A stretch of 55,554 nt of DNA from Bacillus sp. (in: firmicutes) (lineage in GTDB: Bacteria; Bacillota; Bacilli; Bacillales; Salisediminibacteriaceae), in assembly GCA_021208645.1 (NCBI GenBank), contig JAJOJL010000044.1, positions 1 through 55,554 of the forward strand, in the 5' to 3' direction. A program made the translations under genes and the position numbers. Shown piece by piece: positions 1-9,471 of the stretch (positions within the stretch are counted from its first letter, which is position 1; the number at the start of each line of letters is the position of its first letter). The notes under the pieces are model-generated. The model was not told the origin of the DNA. It saw only the letters and a list, made by a program, of their open reading frames with translations, and did not search any database.

Positions 1-1
1 T

Positions 2-352
2 TTGGCCTTACTATGTTTGTCAGGAATTAATGATTTTATTAAAGGTAAAAAAATCTTGCATATCCTCTTGATTAGCATTTTATCGACGATCATGGAATGG
101 TTTGCAAATAAGAAGTTGCATATGATTGCTTTTTATAATGGCTGGAACATTAAGTGGTCTGGATTGATTTATTTAATGATGTATAGCTTCAGTTATTTAT
201 ACAAGTATAATCCCATGTTAATTTGGATTGTTTCTTTTCTGACAATGGAACAATTTGTACGGATTTTCCGTGTTCCAATCTCAAAGGATATGTTTAGCCT
301 GCCTTCATTCAAACATTTTCTCCGTTCTACTTTTATAGATAACCACCAATAA
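2..352 (+). CDS. membrane protein, CBO0543-like, 5'-truncated
   Basis: The reading frame is already open at the window edge, so the N-terminus is missing. About 115 residues remain and are mostly hydrophobic: likely membrane segments lie near residues 17-32, 48-65 and 70-85, separated by short basic loops. The pattern of an acidic residue in a helix, then a Trp-Asn-x-Lys-Trp loop and another helix resembles CBO0543-family membrane proteins, and a clearer member lies 2.7 kb downstream. That family has no established function. The family assignment is inference from pattern memory and is weak; the membrane character is directly visible. A hairpin follows the stop. Confidence 0.45.
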   Translation: MALLCLSGINDFIKGKKILHILLISILSTIMEWFANKKLHMIAFYNGWNIKWSGLIYLMMYSFSYLYKYNPMLIWIVSFLTMEQFVRIFRVPISKDMFSLPSFKHFLRSTFIDNHQ

Positions 353-358
353 TGGCCT

Positions 359-397
359 AAAACGAATGATACTTAGTTCGTCTTTTGGTCATTTTTT
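359..397 (+). terminator. weak hairpin terminator
   Basis: An AAACGAA / TTCGTCTTT inverted repeat follows the stop of the first gene and is followed after a short gap by a run of six T. The stem is short, so this is only a plausible intrinsic terminator. Confidence 0.35.
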
Positions 398-413
398 GTG
401 TGAAAAAAAACCA

Positions 414-443
414 TTGTAAATTTAACATATTGTGGAATATTAT
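414..443 (+). promoter_or_regulatory. possible sigma-A promoter for capA-like gene
   Basis: TTGTAA and TATTAT hexamers are separated by 18 bases, about 120 bases ahead of the CapA-like reading frame. Both hexamers deviate from consensus, so this is a candidate only. Confidence 0.3.
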
Positions 444-602
444 AGAAAGGACTCTTGTTCTTAATAACGCACAAATTTAGGGTTCATCCTTTATTCAGTT
501 ATTATCACGGAGTTTTGAATATATAAAAGTAATGAGACTGTGATGATGGGTGACTGAGGGGGGATTTGTATAAAGAAGATAAGAGGGTCTGTTTTACTAG
601 GG

Positions 603-1709
603 TTGACGTTGTTTTTTACCATTAGTTTATTGGTTTTCTTTTCAAATGATAGGGAGGAAGCTGTCTTATCAGAGCAATTAGACAAATTTGTCGTGGATAA
701 GCCACCACGGCCGACTGTCGTTCTAGAAAAACCAAAGTTCGTATGGAGTAGAAATCATGATCCCATTCAATTAATTTTCGTAGGAGACTTAATGATGGAT
801 TGGTCCGTTAAAGAAACAATGGACCAAAAGGGCGTTGATTATCCGTTTTTATTTGTGAAGGAAGATTTACAATCTGCTCACCTTGCTGTAGCCAATTTAG
901 AAACGGCTGTAACCACAAGAGGGGAAAGCTATAAAGATACGAGTCAGCGTTTCAATTTCAAATCTAAGCCAGAGCATTTACAAGGATTAGTAAATGCAGG
1001 TTTCGATCTTGTATCCCTTGCAAATAATCACGCATTGGATTATGGAGAAGAAGGGTTACTAGATACGATGACCTCACTCCTAGACTATGGCTTAGATTAT
1101 ATCGGTGCAGGACGCACAAAGGAAGAGGCATTCCAAGGGGCATCCTATGAATTTAATGGGAAGACAGTAACGATTATGGGAGCTACGAGATTTGTTCCAA
1201 GAGCGGAATGGTATAGCTTCGATACTTCAACAAATGCTGGTGTGGCAGGGGCATATAATTTAGATTTATTACTAGACCAAGTAAGAAAACAGAAGGAAGA
1301 AACGGATTATCTCATTCTTTATATCCATTGGGGCATAGAAGGGACAGATCGCCCGGCACAATACCAGCATTATTATGTGGAAAAGCTAGTGGAAGCAGGG
1401 GTTGACGCGATTGTTGGGCATCATCCCCATTGGCTGCAAGGTTTTGAGTACTATCAAGGTGTACCAGTTGCTTATTCATTAGGAAACTTTCTTTTTCCCA
1501 ATTATGTATCAGGTAACACGGCAGAAACAGGCTTACTCACTTTGAACCTCCATAAAGGCGAGATTACCATGTCCTTTAAGCCTTATTACATTTACCAGGA
1601 TCAAATCATCTCGTTAAATGAGGAGGAACAAATGAGAATCATTAGGAAGCTTGAGGAGCTTTCTTATGATGTAATGTTTGATGGATACGACATTATCAAT
1701 TTAAGGTAA
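603..1709 (+). CDS. CapA family metallophosphoesterase-like protein
   Basis: This belongs to the CapA/PgsA-type calcineurin-like fold linked in Bacillus to poly-gamma-glutamate synthesis and export. Visible motifs are IFVGDLMMDWSVK (residues about 57-69), NLETAVTTRG, SLANNHALDYG, an HWG motif, and GHHPHWLQGFE followed by AYSLGNFLFPN, the usual metal-site Asp/Asn/His set. The N-terminus is hydrophobic (LFFTISLLVFF) and serves as an uncleaved anchor or signal. The start is uncertain. The same frame continues upstream with a basic KKIRG stretch to about 564, where only ATT is available behind a G-rich SD, so either a rare start or a base error in the G run is likely. No pgsB/C neighbours are present, so a role in polyglutamate export is unproven. 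Confidence 0.8.
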   Translation: MTLFFTISLLVFFSNDREEAVLSEQLDKFVVDKPPRPTVVLEKPKFVWSRNHDPIQLIFVGDLMMDWSVKETMDQKGVDYPFLFVKEDLQSAHLAVANLETAVTTRGESYKDTSQRFNFKSKPEHLQGLVNAGFDLVSLANNHALDYGEEGLLDTMTSLLDYGLDYIGAGRTKEEAFQGASYEFNGKTVTIMGATRFVPRAEWYSFDTSTNAGVAGAYNLDLLLDQVRKQKEETDYLILYIHWGIEGTDRPAQYQHYYVEKLVEAGVDAIVGHHPHWLQGFEYYQGVPVAYSLGNFLFPNYVSGNTAETGLLTLNLHKGEITMSFKPYYIYQDQIISLNEEEQMRIIRKLEELSYDVMFDGYDIINLR

Positions 1710-1740
1710 TGAAATCGTTCCTTCAAATCATGGCCATAAA

Positions 1741-2319
1741 TTATTCTGAGATTTCATCTAGAGTCTTCTCAAAACTAGGGGCAAAGTGGGAAATAAAATA
1801 GTCTATTTCTTCCATTCCCATCTCCGTTAATTTTGCCTCCACTTGTTCCTTTGCTTTTAGAAATTCCCTGTTGCCTGCTGCTAATTCTGTTACGCATTTC
1901 AGGTAAGCATCCAGCAGGTCAGCACCTTTTATATATGGTGTTAACACCTCGTCCTTACCGTGTATTAATTGTTTATATGTGTTTTTTAACGGAGATGGTG
2001 CTTGCTTGACAAGCCTGTCTGCCGCTAACGTTTCAATATCACGGAAGTTTTTTAAGATTTCTTTATTATGGTGTTTTACAGGTGTTGGAATATCGCCTGT
2101 ATAAACTTCTGTGACATCATGAAATAAAGATAAGGTAACAGCTTTGTCCGTATTAATGTTCTTTTGAAAAATGTCGTTAGCAATCGTACAGAGGCAATGG
2201 GTTAGGAGTGAAACTTGAAATGTATGTTCAGCAACATTCTCTTTCATTACATTACGCATTAAACTCCAGCGCTCTATATATTTTAATCGGTATAGATTAG
2301 CCAGTAAATGACTCTCCAT
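1741..2319 (-). CDS. yfbR: 5'-deoxynucleotidase, YfbR-like HD hydrolase
   Basis: The 192-residue protein matches the YfbR family, which dephosphorylates deoxynucleoside 5'-monophosphates and helps balance nucleotide pools in the cytosol. HD-domain metal ligands are visible: His32 in VAEHTFQVS, His67-Asp68 in LSLFHDVTEVYTGDIPTP, and an Asp near 134-137 in KGADLLDAYLK. The length agrees with the E. coli enzyme (about 199 residues). The gene is convergent with the CapA-like gene and only 31 bases separate the stops, with no obvious terminator between them. It may share a transcript with the upstream CBS-domain gene, but a strong hairpin lies between the two, so it is probably transcribed alone. 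Confidence 0.85.
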   Translation of the reverse strand: MESHLLANLYRLKYIERWSLMRNVMKENVAEHTFQVSLLTHCLCTIANDIFQKNINTDKAVTLSLFHDVTEVYTGDIPTPVKHHNKEILKNFRDIETLAADRLVKQAPSPLKNTYKQLIHGKDEVLTPYIKGADLLDAYLKCVTELAAGNREFLKAKEQVEAKLTEMGMEEIDYFISHFAPSFEKTLDEISE

Positions 2320-2402
2320 GGATACACTTCCTTCACTTTAAAACTGGTTTTGCACTTGATAAATATTATAATAGTTTCTTCAAGGAAGCAAGGGATATTG
2401 AC

Positions 2403-2443
2403 CCTAAGAAAAGACCGCCATGTTAAAGGCGTCTTTTCTTAGG
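2403..2443 (-). terminator. rho-independent terminator of CBS-domain gene
   Basis: CCTAAGAAAAGAC and GTCTTTTCTTAGG arms enclose a GC-rich inner stem (CGCC/GGCG) immediately after the yhcV-like stop. The A/T-rich outer arms supply a T tail on both strands. Confidence 0.7.
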
Positions 2444-2884
2444 TTATTTGATGTTATTTTCCTTATGTGTATGCTCCGAAATTTGTGAAAGGGCATCGCC
2501 TGCTTCGTTTTGATAACTATTCTCTGTTGCTAAGTCACCGATGGATAGCATTCCCACAAGTTGATTGTTTTCAACAACAGGCAGGCGGCGAATTTGGTTT
2601 TCGGCCATCATATTAGCCGCTTCATGAATATCCATGTTTACATCGGCACATGCCACATTATTGCTCATGCATTCTGAAACAGAGGCATTGGCCTGAAGCC
2701 CATGTCCAGTTGCTCGTAAAGCAATATCCCTGTCTGTAATAATTCCCGTAACTTGGCCGTTGTCAACGACAGGTATCGCTCCGCAATCGTGCTGCTCCAT
2801 TAACGCTGCCGCTTCTTGAATGGATTGCTGTGGTGAAACAGAAACAACGTTATTACTCATGACATTACGAATAGATTGACTCAT
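2444..2884 (-). CDS. yhcV: CBS-domain protein, YhcV-like
   Basis: Two tandem CBS domains fill the 146-residue protein (about 8-60 and 72-125). Each ends in the typical G(I/M)(I/L)(T/S)xxD motif: GIITDRDIALR and GMLSIGDLAT. The sequence closely resembles B. subtilis YhcV. CBS pairs usually bind adenosine nucleotides such as AMP, ATP or S-adenosylmethionine and act as energy sensors. No effector domain is attached, so the partner is unknown. A strong SD (GGAGTG) precedes the ATG. The gene is divergent from the CBO0543-like gene, with about 137 bases of shared upstream DNA. Confidence 0.85.
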   Translation of the reverse strand: MSQSIRNVMSNNVVSVSPQQSIQEAAALMEQHDCGAIPVVDNGQVTGIITDRDIALRATGHGLQANASVSECMSNNVACADVNMDIHEAANMMAENQIRRLPVVENNQLVGMLSIGDLATENSYQNEAGDALSQISEHTHKENNIK

Positions 2885-3021
2885 TTTTTCACACTCCTTC
2901 CTGTCGTAGTCTCTGTAAACTTAGGTTAATTTATGCAAAGTTAAAACAGAGGAGAATTACTGGGAAAGAAGTATGATTGATATGTAATTGGTTAATTTAA
3001 TGGAAGAGGAGGTGCTGTTTT

Positions 3022-3480
3022 TTGTCAAATGAAAAACGGATTTTAGTCTTCTTTTGGCTGTTGACGATAATTGTTTTAATTATTTTTATTCCAAAACATA
3101 AATTAAGAAAGGCAATATTAGCCTTTTTATACAAACAAATTATCACTTGGATGTTTGGACTGTTAGTTGTGGAAAAAGGGCTGATTCGTTATCCTGTTCG
3201 TTTTTTCAGTAAAGCAAATAAAACAAGCTTTTCCTTTGAATACTTTTTTTATCCATCCCTTTGTTCAATTTTTAACATTTATTATCCAGAGAAAAAAGGT
3301 CCCTTCCATAAGTTCCTATATATCGTTTCCCATTCAGGGGCAGTAACTCTCATAGAGGCTATTATCGAAAGGTATACAGATTTGATTGACTATGTGAAGT
3401 GGAGATGGTATTGGAGCTTTTTTGACCATGAGTATTACGTATTATTCTTCTGCTGTGTTTTCTCGCTGGTTTTTTCGTGA
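3022..3480 (+). CDS. CBO0543 family membrane protein
   Basis: The gene starts at TTG behind a strong GAGGAGGTG SD. The product is hydrophobic, with membrane segments near residues 8-23, 35-50, 70-85 and 95-110. Family features include ANKTSFSFEYFFYPSLC, a FNIYYPE motif and the ERYTDLIDYVKWRWYW block. The function of the family is unknown; some members lie in sporulation regions. The C-terminus is probably misframed. Removing one T from the T6 run at 3418-3423 gives a family-like ending (FLTMSITYYSSAVFSRWFF) that continues to about 3526. The present stop at 3480 is therefore suspect. Confidence 0.65.
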   Translation: MSNEKRILVFFWLLTIIVLIIFIPKHKLRKAILAFLYKQIITWMFGLLVVEKGLIRYPVRFFSKANKTSFSFEYFFYPSLCSIFNIYYPEKKGPFHKFLYIVSHSGAVTLIEAIIERYTDLIDYVKWRWYWSFFDHEYYVLFFCCVFSLVFS

Positions 3481-3506
3481 GGGAGAGGGATGTGGGAAAG
3501 ATACAA

Positions 3507-3549
3507 AGGCTGCCTCAAGTGGGTAATAAACCCCCTTGAATGGCAGCCT
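3507..3549. terminator. bidirectional terminator between convergent genes
   Basis: A long interrupted stem (AGGCTGCC with GGCAGCCT outside, TCAAGTGGG with CCCCCTTGA inside) lies between the convergent CBO0543-like and dipeptidase genes. Flanking A and T tracts suit termination from both sides. Confidence 0.65.
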
Positions 3550-3562
3550 ATATTAATATTTG

Positions 3563-4932
3563 CTATTCTATTTTTGCTGACGCCTCATAGTAGTCCACCA
3601 GAACTTCCATCCCTTTAGCAAAGCTTTCTAATGGAAAACTTTCATTTGGTGAGTGTAAATTATCTTCTGGTGTACCAAACCCTAACAAAACAACTGGAAT
3701 GTGGAAAATTTGATCAATCAATTCTACAACAGGGATGGATCCACCTAGTCGAACAAACACTGCTTCTTTTCCAAAGGCATCACCGAAACTTTTTGCTGCC
3801 TTTAGCAACAGGGGATGGTTTGGATCTATTTTATAGGCTTTTGCAGATAATGGATAACGAGTCACATCCACATTTACCCCTTTTGGTGCGTTGTTCATTA
3901 AATGGTTGGCAATGCTGTCTTGCACCTTTTCAGGAATTTGCCCTGGAACGAGGCGGCAGGTAATCTTTGCCGTTGCTGTAGAAGGGATAATTGTTTTCGT
4001 TCCTTCTCCTTGATAGCCACTATACATCCCATTGATTTCCAATGTTGGTCTAGCCATCGTGTGTTCCTTTGCTGTAAACCCTTTTTCCGGTGCCGTTTCC
4101 GGTATACCGATTGTCTTCATGTAATCCTCACCAGGTGAAGCATTCATAAGCTTTCTTTCTGCTTGTGTAAGCTCTTCAACACCATCGTAAAAACCCGGTA
4201 CGGTTACTTGTTCCTCTGCATTTTTTAAGGATGCTAGGAGGTGGCTTAAAGCCATGGCCGGATTTTTGGCAGCGCCTCCGTAAATGCCTGAATGGAGATC
4301 CCGGTTAGGACCTGTGACCGTAACTTCTAAGCCAGTAAACCCTTTTAAACCGTAAAGGATCGTTGGCTGTCCTGCTTCCACCATTCCAGAATCGGAAATG
4401 AGGGCAAAATCTGCTTCGAATTGTTCCTTTTTCTCAAGTAACACTTCACCTAAATGCTTACTGCCGATTTCTTCTTCCCCTTCAATACACACCTTAACAT
4501 TCACAGGCAAGCGGCCTTCTGTTTTCAGAAAAGCTTCAAAGACGGCTAAATGCATAAACACTTGGCCTTTGTCGTCACTGGCGCCTCTGGCAAACAGTTT
4601 GTCATTACGTATCTCTGCTTTGAAAGGGTCGCTGTCCCAGAGGTGAAGAGGGTCAGCAGGCTGAACATCGTAATGACCGTAAAAAAAGTACGGTAGGAGC
4701 GTCATCTGCTTCCAGCCATTCCCCATATACGAGGGGATGACCTGCCGTTTCCTGTAATTCCACATTGTTAAAGCCCATCTCCTCTAAATATTGAACAACA
4801 AACTTCCCGGCAGTAACCACATCATCTTTGTGGCTACTGTCCGTACTAATACTTGGAATGCTAAAAATCTGTAAGTTTCTTTAATAATTCATTTCTGTTT
4901 TGGTGTAAATAATCTTTTACTTGTTGGGACAT
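3563..4932 (-). CDS. M20 family dipeptidase (two frameshifts)
   Basis: This is a zinc-dependent M20 dipeptidase that would hydrolyse dipeptides in the cytosol. Motifs are FYGHYDVQPADPLHLWDSDPF (first metal ligand and catalytic Asp), GASDDKGQ (bridging Asp), EGEEEIGSKH (catalytic Glu pair), DLHSGIYGG in the lid domain and a C-terminal LHSPNE His. The start is ATG at 4932 behind GGAGG, giving MSQQVKDYLHQNRNELL. The frame is broken twice. One break is in the A5 run at 4863-4867 just after LTDF. The other is in the A7 run at 4681-4687, where one base too many converts VLFYGHYD into another frame. Correcting both gives about 455 residues, normal for the family. Sequencing error is the likeliest explanation. 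Confidence 0.85.
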
Positions 4933-5077
4933 ATGTAATAACCTCCTTTATTCTTATATTGTGCCATAAATAAATGTTAATAGCAGTAAATAACAACCTT
5001 CCTTAGCAAGTTGATAGATTAAGTTACAATATAAATATTATGTAAACTAAATTCTTTTCGCTTCCTGAACTTTCCCT

Positions 5078-5106
5078 TTGTCAGGCAAACGTGTATTCGC
5101 TATAAT
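5078..5106 (+). promoter_or_regulatory. sigma-A promoter of mrfA with LexA-like box
   Basis: TTGTCA and a perfect TATAAT are separated by exactly 17 bases, 25 bases ahead of the mrfA start. Inside the spacer at 5086-5099 lies CAAACGTGTATTCG, which matches 8 of 10 defined positions of the Firmicute LexA/DinR box (CGAAC-N4-GTTCG). The promoter is convincing; the LexA site is a hypothesis. Confidence 0.65.
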
Positions 5107-5130
5107 AAGGATAATGGAGGCGAATCGATT

Positions 5131-7417
5131 ATGTTTGGAAAAAAATTATTACCGGATTTAATTAAGGAGTTAAAGGGAGACCCAAACGTTTCCCATTGGC
5201 ATGAAATAGAAGCACAACCTGCTTCTATTGTTCCTTACCCTAGAAAAATGGATGAAAGAATTAAAAGCGCCCTAGAAAAAAGAAACATCAACGGGCTATA
5301 CACCCATCAAGGGAGTGCTTTTGAAGCGGTACTTAATGGAGATAACATCGTTGCCGTAACGCCGACGGCTTCCGGTAAAACATTTTGTTATAATCTTCCG
5401 GTTATACAGAGACATTTAAACAACCACCATTCCCGTGCGTTGTATATATTTCCTACAAAGGCGTTAGCGCAAGATCAAAAAAAGTGAAATAAATGAATTT
5501 ATTGATGATATGGAAGTGAATATAAACAGTTATACATATGACGGGGATACACCAGCTAATATACGGCAAGTGGTCCGGAAGGCAGGGCATATTGTCATTA
5601 CAAATCCTGACATGCTGCATTCTGCCATATTGCCCCATCACACGAAATGGATATCTCTTTTCGAAAATCTAGAAACAGTCGTAATTGATGAACTCCATAC
5701 GTACCGGGGAGTGTTTGGCTCCCACGTGGCCAATGTGATCAGACGACTGAAGCGTATTTGCAACTATTATGGCAGTAAGCCTACGTTTATTTGTACGTCA
5801 GCTACCATTGCCAATCCACTAGAATTAACAGAAGAACTAATTGGTGAGAAAGGGAGATTAATAGATAATAACGGGGCACCGAAGGGGAAAAAGCATTTTG
5901 TTCTCTATAATCCGCCCATTGTTAACAAACAGTTAAACGTAAGAAGGTCTTCTACGAAGGTGGTGAATGAAATTGCCGCTACTTTCCTTCGTGAAAAAAT
6001 TCAGACCATCGTTTTTTCCCGAAGCCGAGTCAGTGTAGAAGTGATTTTAAGTCATCTTCAGGAACTAGTAAAAAAGGACTTGAATAAAAAAGCAATCCGC
6101 GGGTATCGAGGTGGTTATCTTCCGAACCAGCGACGGGAGATTGAACGAAATTTAAGGAATGGGGAAACCATTGGTGTCGTGAGTACGAATGCCTTAGAGC
6201 TTGGCGTGGACATAGGTCAACTGCAGGTATGTGTCATGAATGGCTATCCCGGCTCTATTGCTTCCAGCTGGCAGCAGGCAGGGAGAGCGGGCCGGAGGAT
6301 GGACGAGTCCATCGTTATTATGGTGGCGAACTCTAATCCTTTGGACCAATATTTGTTTCAGCATCCAGAGTTTTTCTTTAAAGGCTCTCCAGAAACAGCG
6401 AGATTAAATAAGGAAAACCTCATTATTTTGGTAGATCATCTTAAATGTGCTGCATATGAACTTCCCTTCGAGAAGGGGGAGAGCTTTGACGGGACCGAGA
6501 TAGAAGAAATTTTAGAGTATCTTGCAGAAGAGCGAGTTCTTCATGCTCAAGGAAAAAAATGGTATTGGATGAACGATGCCTTTCCAGCCCATAACATAAG
6601 CCTCCGCTCAGCGGCCCAGGAAAATGTGATTATTATTGACCAATCGCAAGTGGAGAAACACAAAGTCATTGGCGAAATGGACACCTTTAGTGCCATGACC
6701 TTATTGCATGATGAGGCCATTTACCTTCATGAAGGAATTCAATTTCAGGTGGAATACTTGGATTGGGACGAGAAGAAAGCCTTTGTTCGGGAAGTGGATG
6801 TGGAGTACTTTACAGATGCCAACCTAGCTGTACAATTAAAGGTTTTAGAAATTGATAAGGAAAAGCCGTTAGGAGCTAGCGTAGTAGAATATGGTGACAT
6901 GATGGTCACGGCCATGGCGACCATATTTAAAAAACTAAAGCTAGAAACCTTTGAGAATATTGGATCTGGTCCCATTCATTTGCCAGAGCAAGAACTTCAT
7001 ACGAATGGAATTGCCCTAGCCTTTGAAACAGAGCAATTGGCACATGTTAGGGAAGATGTAGTGGAGCAAATGCTCATGGCTTTTGCCCATATTCTTCAAC
7101 ATGTTGCTTGTGTAAGAGTAATGTGTGATAAAAACGACCTTCATGCTGTGGCGGAAGTCAAAGCGGTTCACTCAGAAAAGCCTACCGTATTCTTATATGA
7201 TCGATATCCTGGGGGTATTGGACTCAGTGACACAGTTTTCCAACAAATAGAAGAGATTTTAACGGATGCCATTACATTTTTAGATCGTTGCTCTTGTAGC
7301 GAAGGGTGTCCATCGTGCATTGGTCCAGCAGGAGCATTTATTGATTTTAAGCAGGAAATATCTGTGAAACAAGTTGTCCTTCACGCTTTAAATGCCTTAC
7401 TAACACATAACAAGTAA
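5131..7417 (+). CDS. mrfA: DEAD/DEAH-type DNA repair helicase MrfA (frameshift)
   Basis: This is the YprA/MrfA superfamily 2 helicase, which in B. subtilis works with MrfB in repair of mitomycin C damage. Visible motifs are Walker A TPTASGKT (about residue 71), motif II DELHTYRG, motif III SATIANP, NALELGVDIG, motif VI QQAGRAGRR, and a C-terminal DUF1998 zinc site CSCSEGCPSCIGP with four Cys. The A7 run at 5477-5483 breaks the frame after ALAQDQK. With A6 the protein continues as KSEINEFIDDMEVNINSYTY and totals about 761 residues, as expected. The gene lies 46 bases ahead of mrfB in a two-gene operon behind the 5078 promoter. Confidence 0.9.
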
Positions 7418-7463
7418 TTAGTGGATGTGAGAAAAAAAGATTGGGGAAGGGGGAAGAGGAGTA

Positions 7464-8684
7464 TTGAATCTTAAATCGAAGCTAAACCGAATGAAAAATC
7501 ATCTTCAATTAGAGGGACAAGAGGAAAGAAAAACGGTCAAGAAGGAAGTGCAACCTGCCGATGAACTCACAAGAAAATGGCGGGATTTAGGTTTTAAAGC
7601 CTTTGTCTATGAGGAGCAAACGGCCTATGAAAAACGTTATACAATCCCCTTTCAGAAACTAGGTGGAAGCCATCTACAAGAGGAACTGGAGCAAGTGGAT
7701 TCCTTATGGAAAAAGGCGTCTTTGGAGCATCCCCTTTCCTCAAAAAAGGTTCCACTAAACAGGATGTTGTTTTTTGATACGGAAACGACCGGATTATCTA
7801 CAGGAGCGGGAAATTCTATTTTCTTAATAGGCTACAGCCGAATATCTCAAGAGGGGGTTGAGGTGACACAGCGTATATTAAGGGATCCGTCGTCCGAAGC
7901 AGCCTTTCTATACGGATTTTTAGAAGATTTTAAGGATGATGATTTTCTGGTCAGTTATAACGGAAAGGCATTTGACTGGCCACAAGTGAAATCTAGGCAT
8001 ACATTTGTACGAAATCAGGTGCCAAGACTACCTGCTTTTGGTCATATTGATTTACTTCATGCGGCACGAAGATTATGGAAGCATGAACTGCCTTCCTGTC
8101 GACTGTCCATTGTAGAGAAGGAAAAGCTGGGCATTCATAGGGTAGGTGATACACCGGGAAGCATGGCACCTCTCTTATATTTTGACTACATTCACGAACA
8201 GGAACCAAACCATTTAAAGGGGATTATTGAGCATAATGACCAGGACGTTCGCTCCTTAATCCATCTTTATATTACCATTTCCAAACGGCTGCTTTTGGGA
8301 AAAGAGCACACCATGTCTGTCATGGAACATGTACAAATCGGTAATTGGTTTGAACAATTCAAATGGCAAGACCATGCGAAAGAACATTACTTAAAAGCAT
8401 TGGAAAAAGAGCAGCTAGGAAGAGAGGAAGCATACTTCAAACTGGCAATGTTGGAAAAGAAACAGGGGAATAGCATATTGGCAAAGGAGTTATTAATTAA
8501 AGCAGTTGCTGTTGCTCCTAAGGCAGAAGCTTTTGAGGAACTATCAAAAATTGCAGAGCATCAAGATAAACAGGTGGATCTTGCTTATGATTATTGCCGA
8601 AAAGCGATGGATAGTAGAGTAACCACTAGTAAAAGGAAGGCGTTAGAAAAAAGACTTGAACGTTTGGAAAAGAAACTGGGATAA
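7464..8684 (+). CDS. mrfB: MrfB exonuclease (RNase H-like fold plus TPR)
   Basis: This is the YprB/MrfB partner of the upstream helicase. A DnaQ/RNase H-like exonuclease domain spans about residues 98-275: Asp105 and Glu107 in FFDTETTGLS, an Asp in YNGKAFDWP, HIDLLHAARRLW, and a final Asp in HNDQDVRSL. The C-terminal 110 residues contain tetratricopeptide-like repeats (HAKEHYLKALEKEQL, DLAYDYCRKAMDS) suited to protein contacts. Translation starts at TTG behind GGGGAAGAGGAG. At 406 residues it is close to the B. subtilis protein. In B. subtilis the pair acts in a UvrABC-independent mitomycin repair route. The gene is intact here, unlike mrfA. Confidence 0.9.
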   Translation: MNLKSKLNRMKNHLQLEGQEERKTVKKEVQPADELTRKWRDLGFKAFVYEEQTAYEKRYTIPFQKLGGSHLQEELEQVDSLWKKASLEHPLSSKKVPLNRMLFFDTETTGLSTGAGNSIFLIGYSRISQEGVEVTQRILRDPSSEAAFLYGFLEDFKDDDFLVSYNGKAFDWPQVKSRHTFVRNQVPRLPAFGHIDLLHAARRLWKHELPSCRLSIVEKEKLGIHRVGDTPGSMAPLLYFDYIHEQEPNHLKGIIEHNDQDVRSLIHLYITISKRLLLGKEHTMSVMEHVQIGNWFEQFKWQDHAKEHYLKALEKEQLGREEAYFKLAMLEKKQGNSILAKELLIKAVAVAPKAEAFEELSKIAEHQDKQVDLAYDYCRKAMDSRVTTSKRKALEKRLERLEKKLG

Positions 8685-8686
8685 CA

Positions 8687-8719
8687 GGGAAGCTGGTCTC
8701 TTTACAGAATCAGCCTCCC
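8687..8719. terminator. weak hairpin between convergent genes
   Basis: GGGAAGCTG and CAGCCTCCC can pair with one internal bulge between mrfB and the convergent ferredoxin gene. There is no clear T tract, so confidence is low. Confidence 0.4.
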
Positions 8720-8730
8720 ATACAAGTTGT

Positions 8731-9051
8731 TTAATCTTCAGGCCTCGGTCCTGCATCTAAGCCTGTTGAAGTAACCGTACTGATCGGCTCTACGGTCACA
8801 TCCCTCTCCACTCTCACTTGGCAAGATAGTCGACAGTCTTCATCAAGTCCTTTTCTTTGAAAAGCTGCCGTTTCCACTTCGGTTAAAGGTCCTAAGTCTC
8901 CATCAAGGACATTAACTCTGCATGTGGTGCATTTTGCGTTTCCACCACAACGATGTAAAATATCAACCCCGTTGTCTTCTAATGCCAAGACTAATTTCGT
9001 TCCTTTGCTGACTTCAAAGGACCCCTTCCCTGGTACTGTTATTTTTACCAT
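8731..9051 (-). CDS. 2Fe-2S ferredoxin
   Basis: A plant-type (beta-grasp) [2Fe-2S] ferredoxin of 106 residues. Cluster ligands are visible as CGGNAKCTTC (Cys35, Cys41, Cys44) and the distal Cys77 in RLSCQV. It would be a soluble one-electron carrier; the partner is not evident from its neighbours. Start ATG with a purine-rich SD (AAGGAGGGG). It is convergent with mrfB and not part of its operon. A role as electron donor for the NuoEFG-less complex I elsewhere in this window is conceivable but purely speculative, because other ferredoxins in the genome cannot be seen. Confidence 0.85.
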   Translation of the reverse strand: MVKITVPGKGSFEVSKGTKLVLALEDNGVDILHRCGGNAKCTTCRVNVLDGDLGPLTEVETAAFQRKGLDEDCRLSCQVRVERDVTVEPISTVTSTGLDAGPRPED

Positions 9052-9303
9052 AAAATCCCCTCCTTCCCTTTAATTAATCCCCAATCTTTCATAAAAGTAA
9101 ACCACATAAAAATTTCCCGAGGAAGCGCAAAATAAGGGTTTTTTCGAGTTTTTTATGTATTTAATAGCTTTTGTATTATCGCCTATCCGTTCTTTTTGAC
9201 GAATTTTGAAAAATTTTGCCTATTGGAAATGAATATCATCTTGCAAATTGACAGAAACCTTTTTAAAATAAAATGGAATATATGAAAGAAAGGTTGATGG
9301 TAC

Positions 9304-9369
9304 GTGCCTAAATTATTTCTCCTACTTTTTTTTGTGGTCATTAGTTTAACATTTTTCGTTTTCCAATAA
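9304..9369 (+). CDS. possible 21-residue membrane peptide
   Basis: GTG starts a 21-codon frame reading MPKLFLLLFFVVISLTFFVF plus Gln. It has one basic residue, then an uninterrupted hydrophobic helix. An AAAGG SD lies about 10 bases upstream and an intrinsic terminator begins 19 bases after the stop, which together look like a small stand-alone gene. I recognise no family. A run of eight T inside the frame makes it sensitive to base errors, and a chance open frame in AT-rich DNA is the main alternative. Confidence 0.4.
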   Translation: MPKLFLLLFFVVISLTFFVFQ

Positions 9370-9387
9370 TCCACTAAAATCTAACCA

Positions 9388-9416
9388 ACAGAATCGGGAT
9401 ATTGATTCTGTTTTTT
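9388..9416 (+). terminator. intrinsic terminator
   Basis: CAGAATC and GATTCTG arms around an eight-base loop are followed directly by TTTTTT. It lies just after the tiny hydrophobic frame at 9304 and before cotD. Confidence 0.75.
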
Positions 9417-9471
9417 ACATAAAAGTCCCGAAAAAGTAAAATTAGGGACAAAATTAGGTATTCTCACTAGT

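Noticed and set aside
5453..5641. Antisense open frame over the mrfA frameshift
   Set aside because: Covered by the helicase gene after frame correction; no SD.
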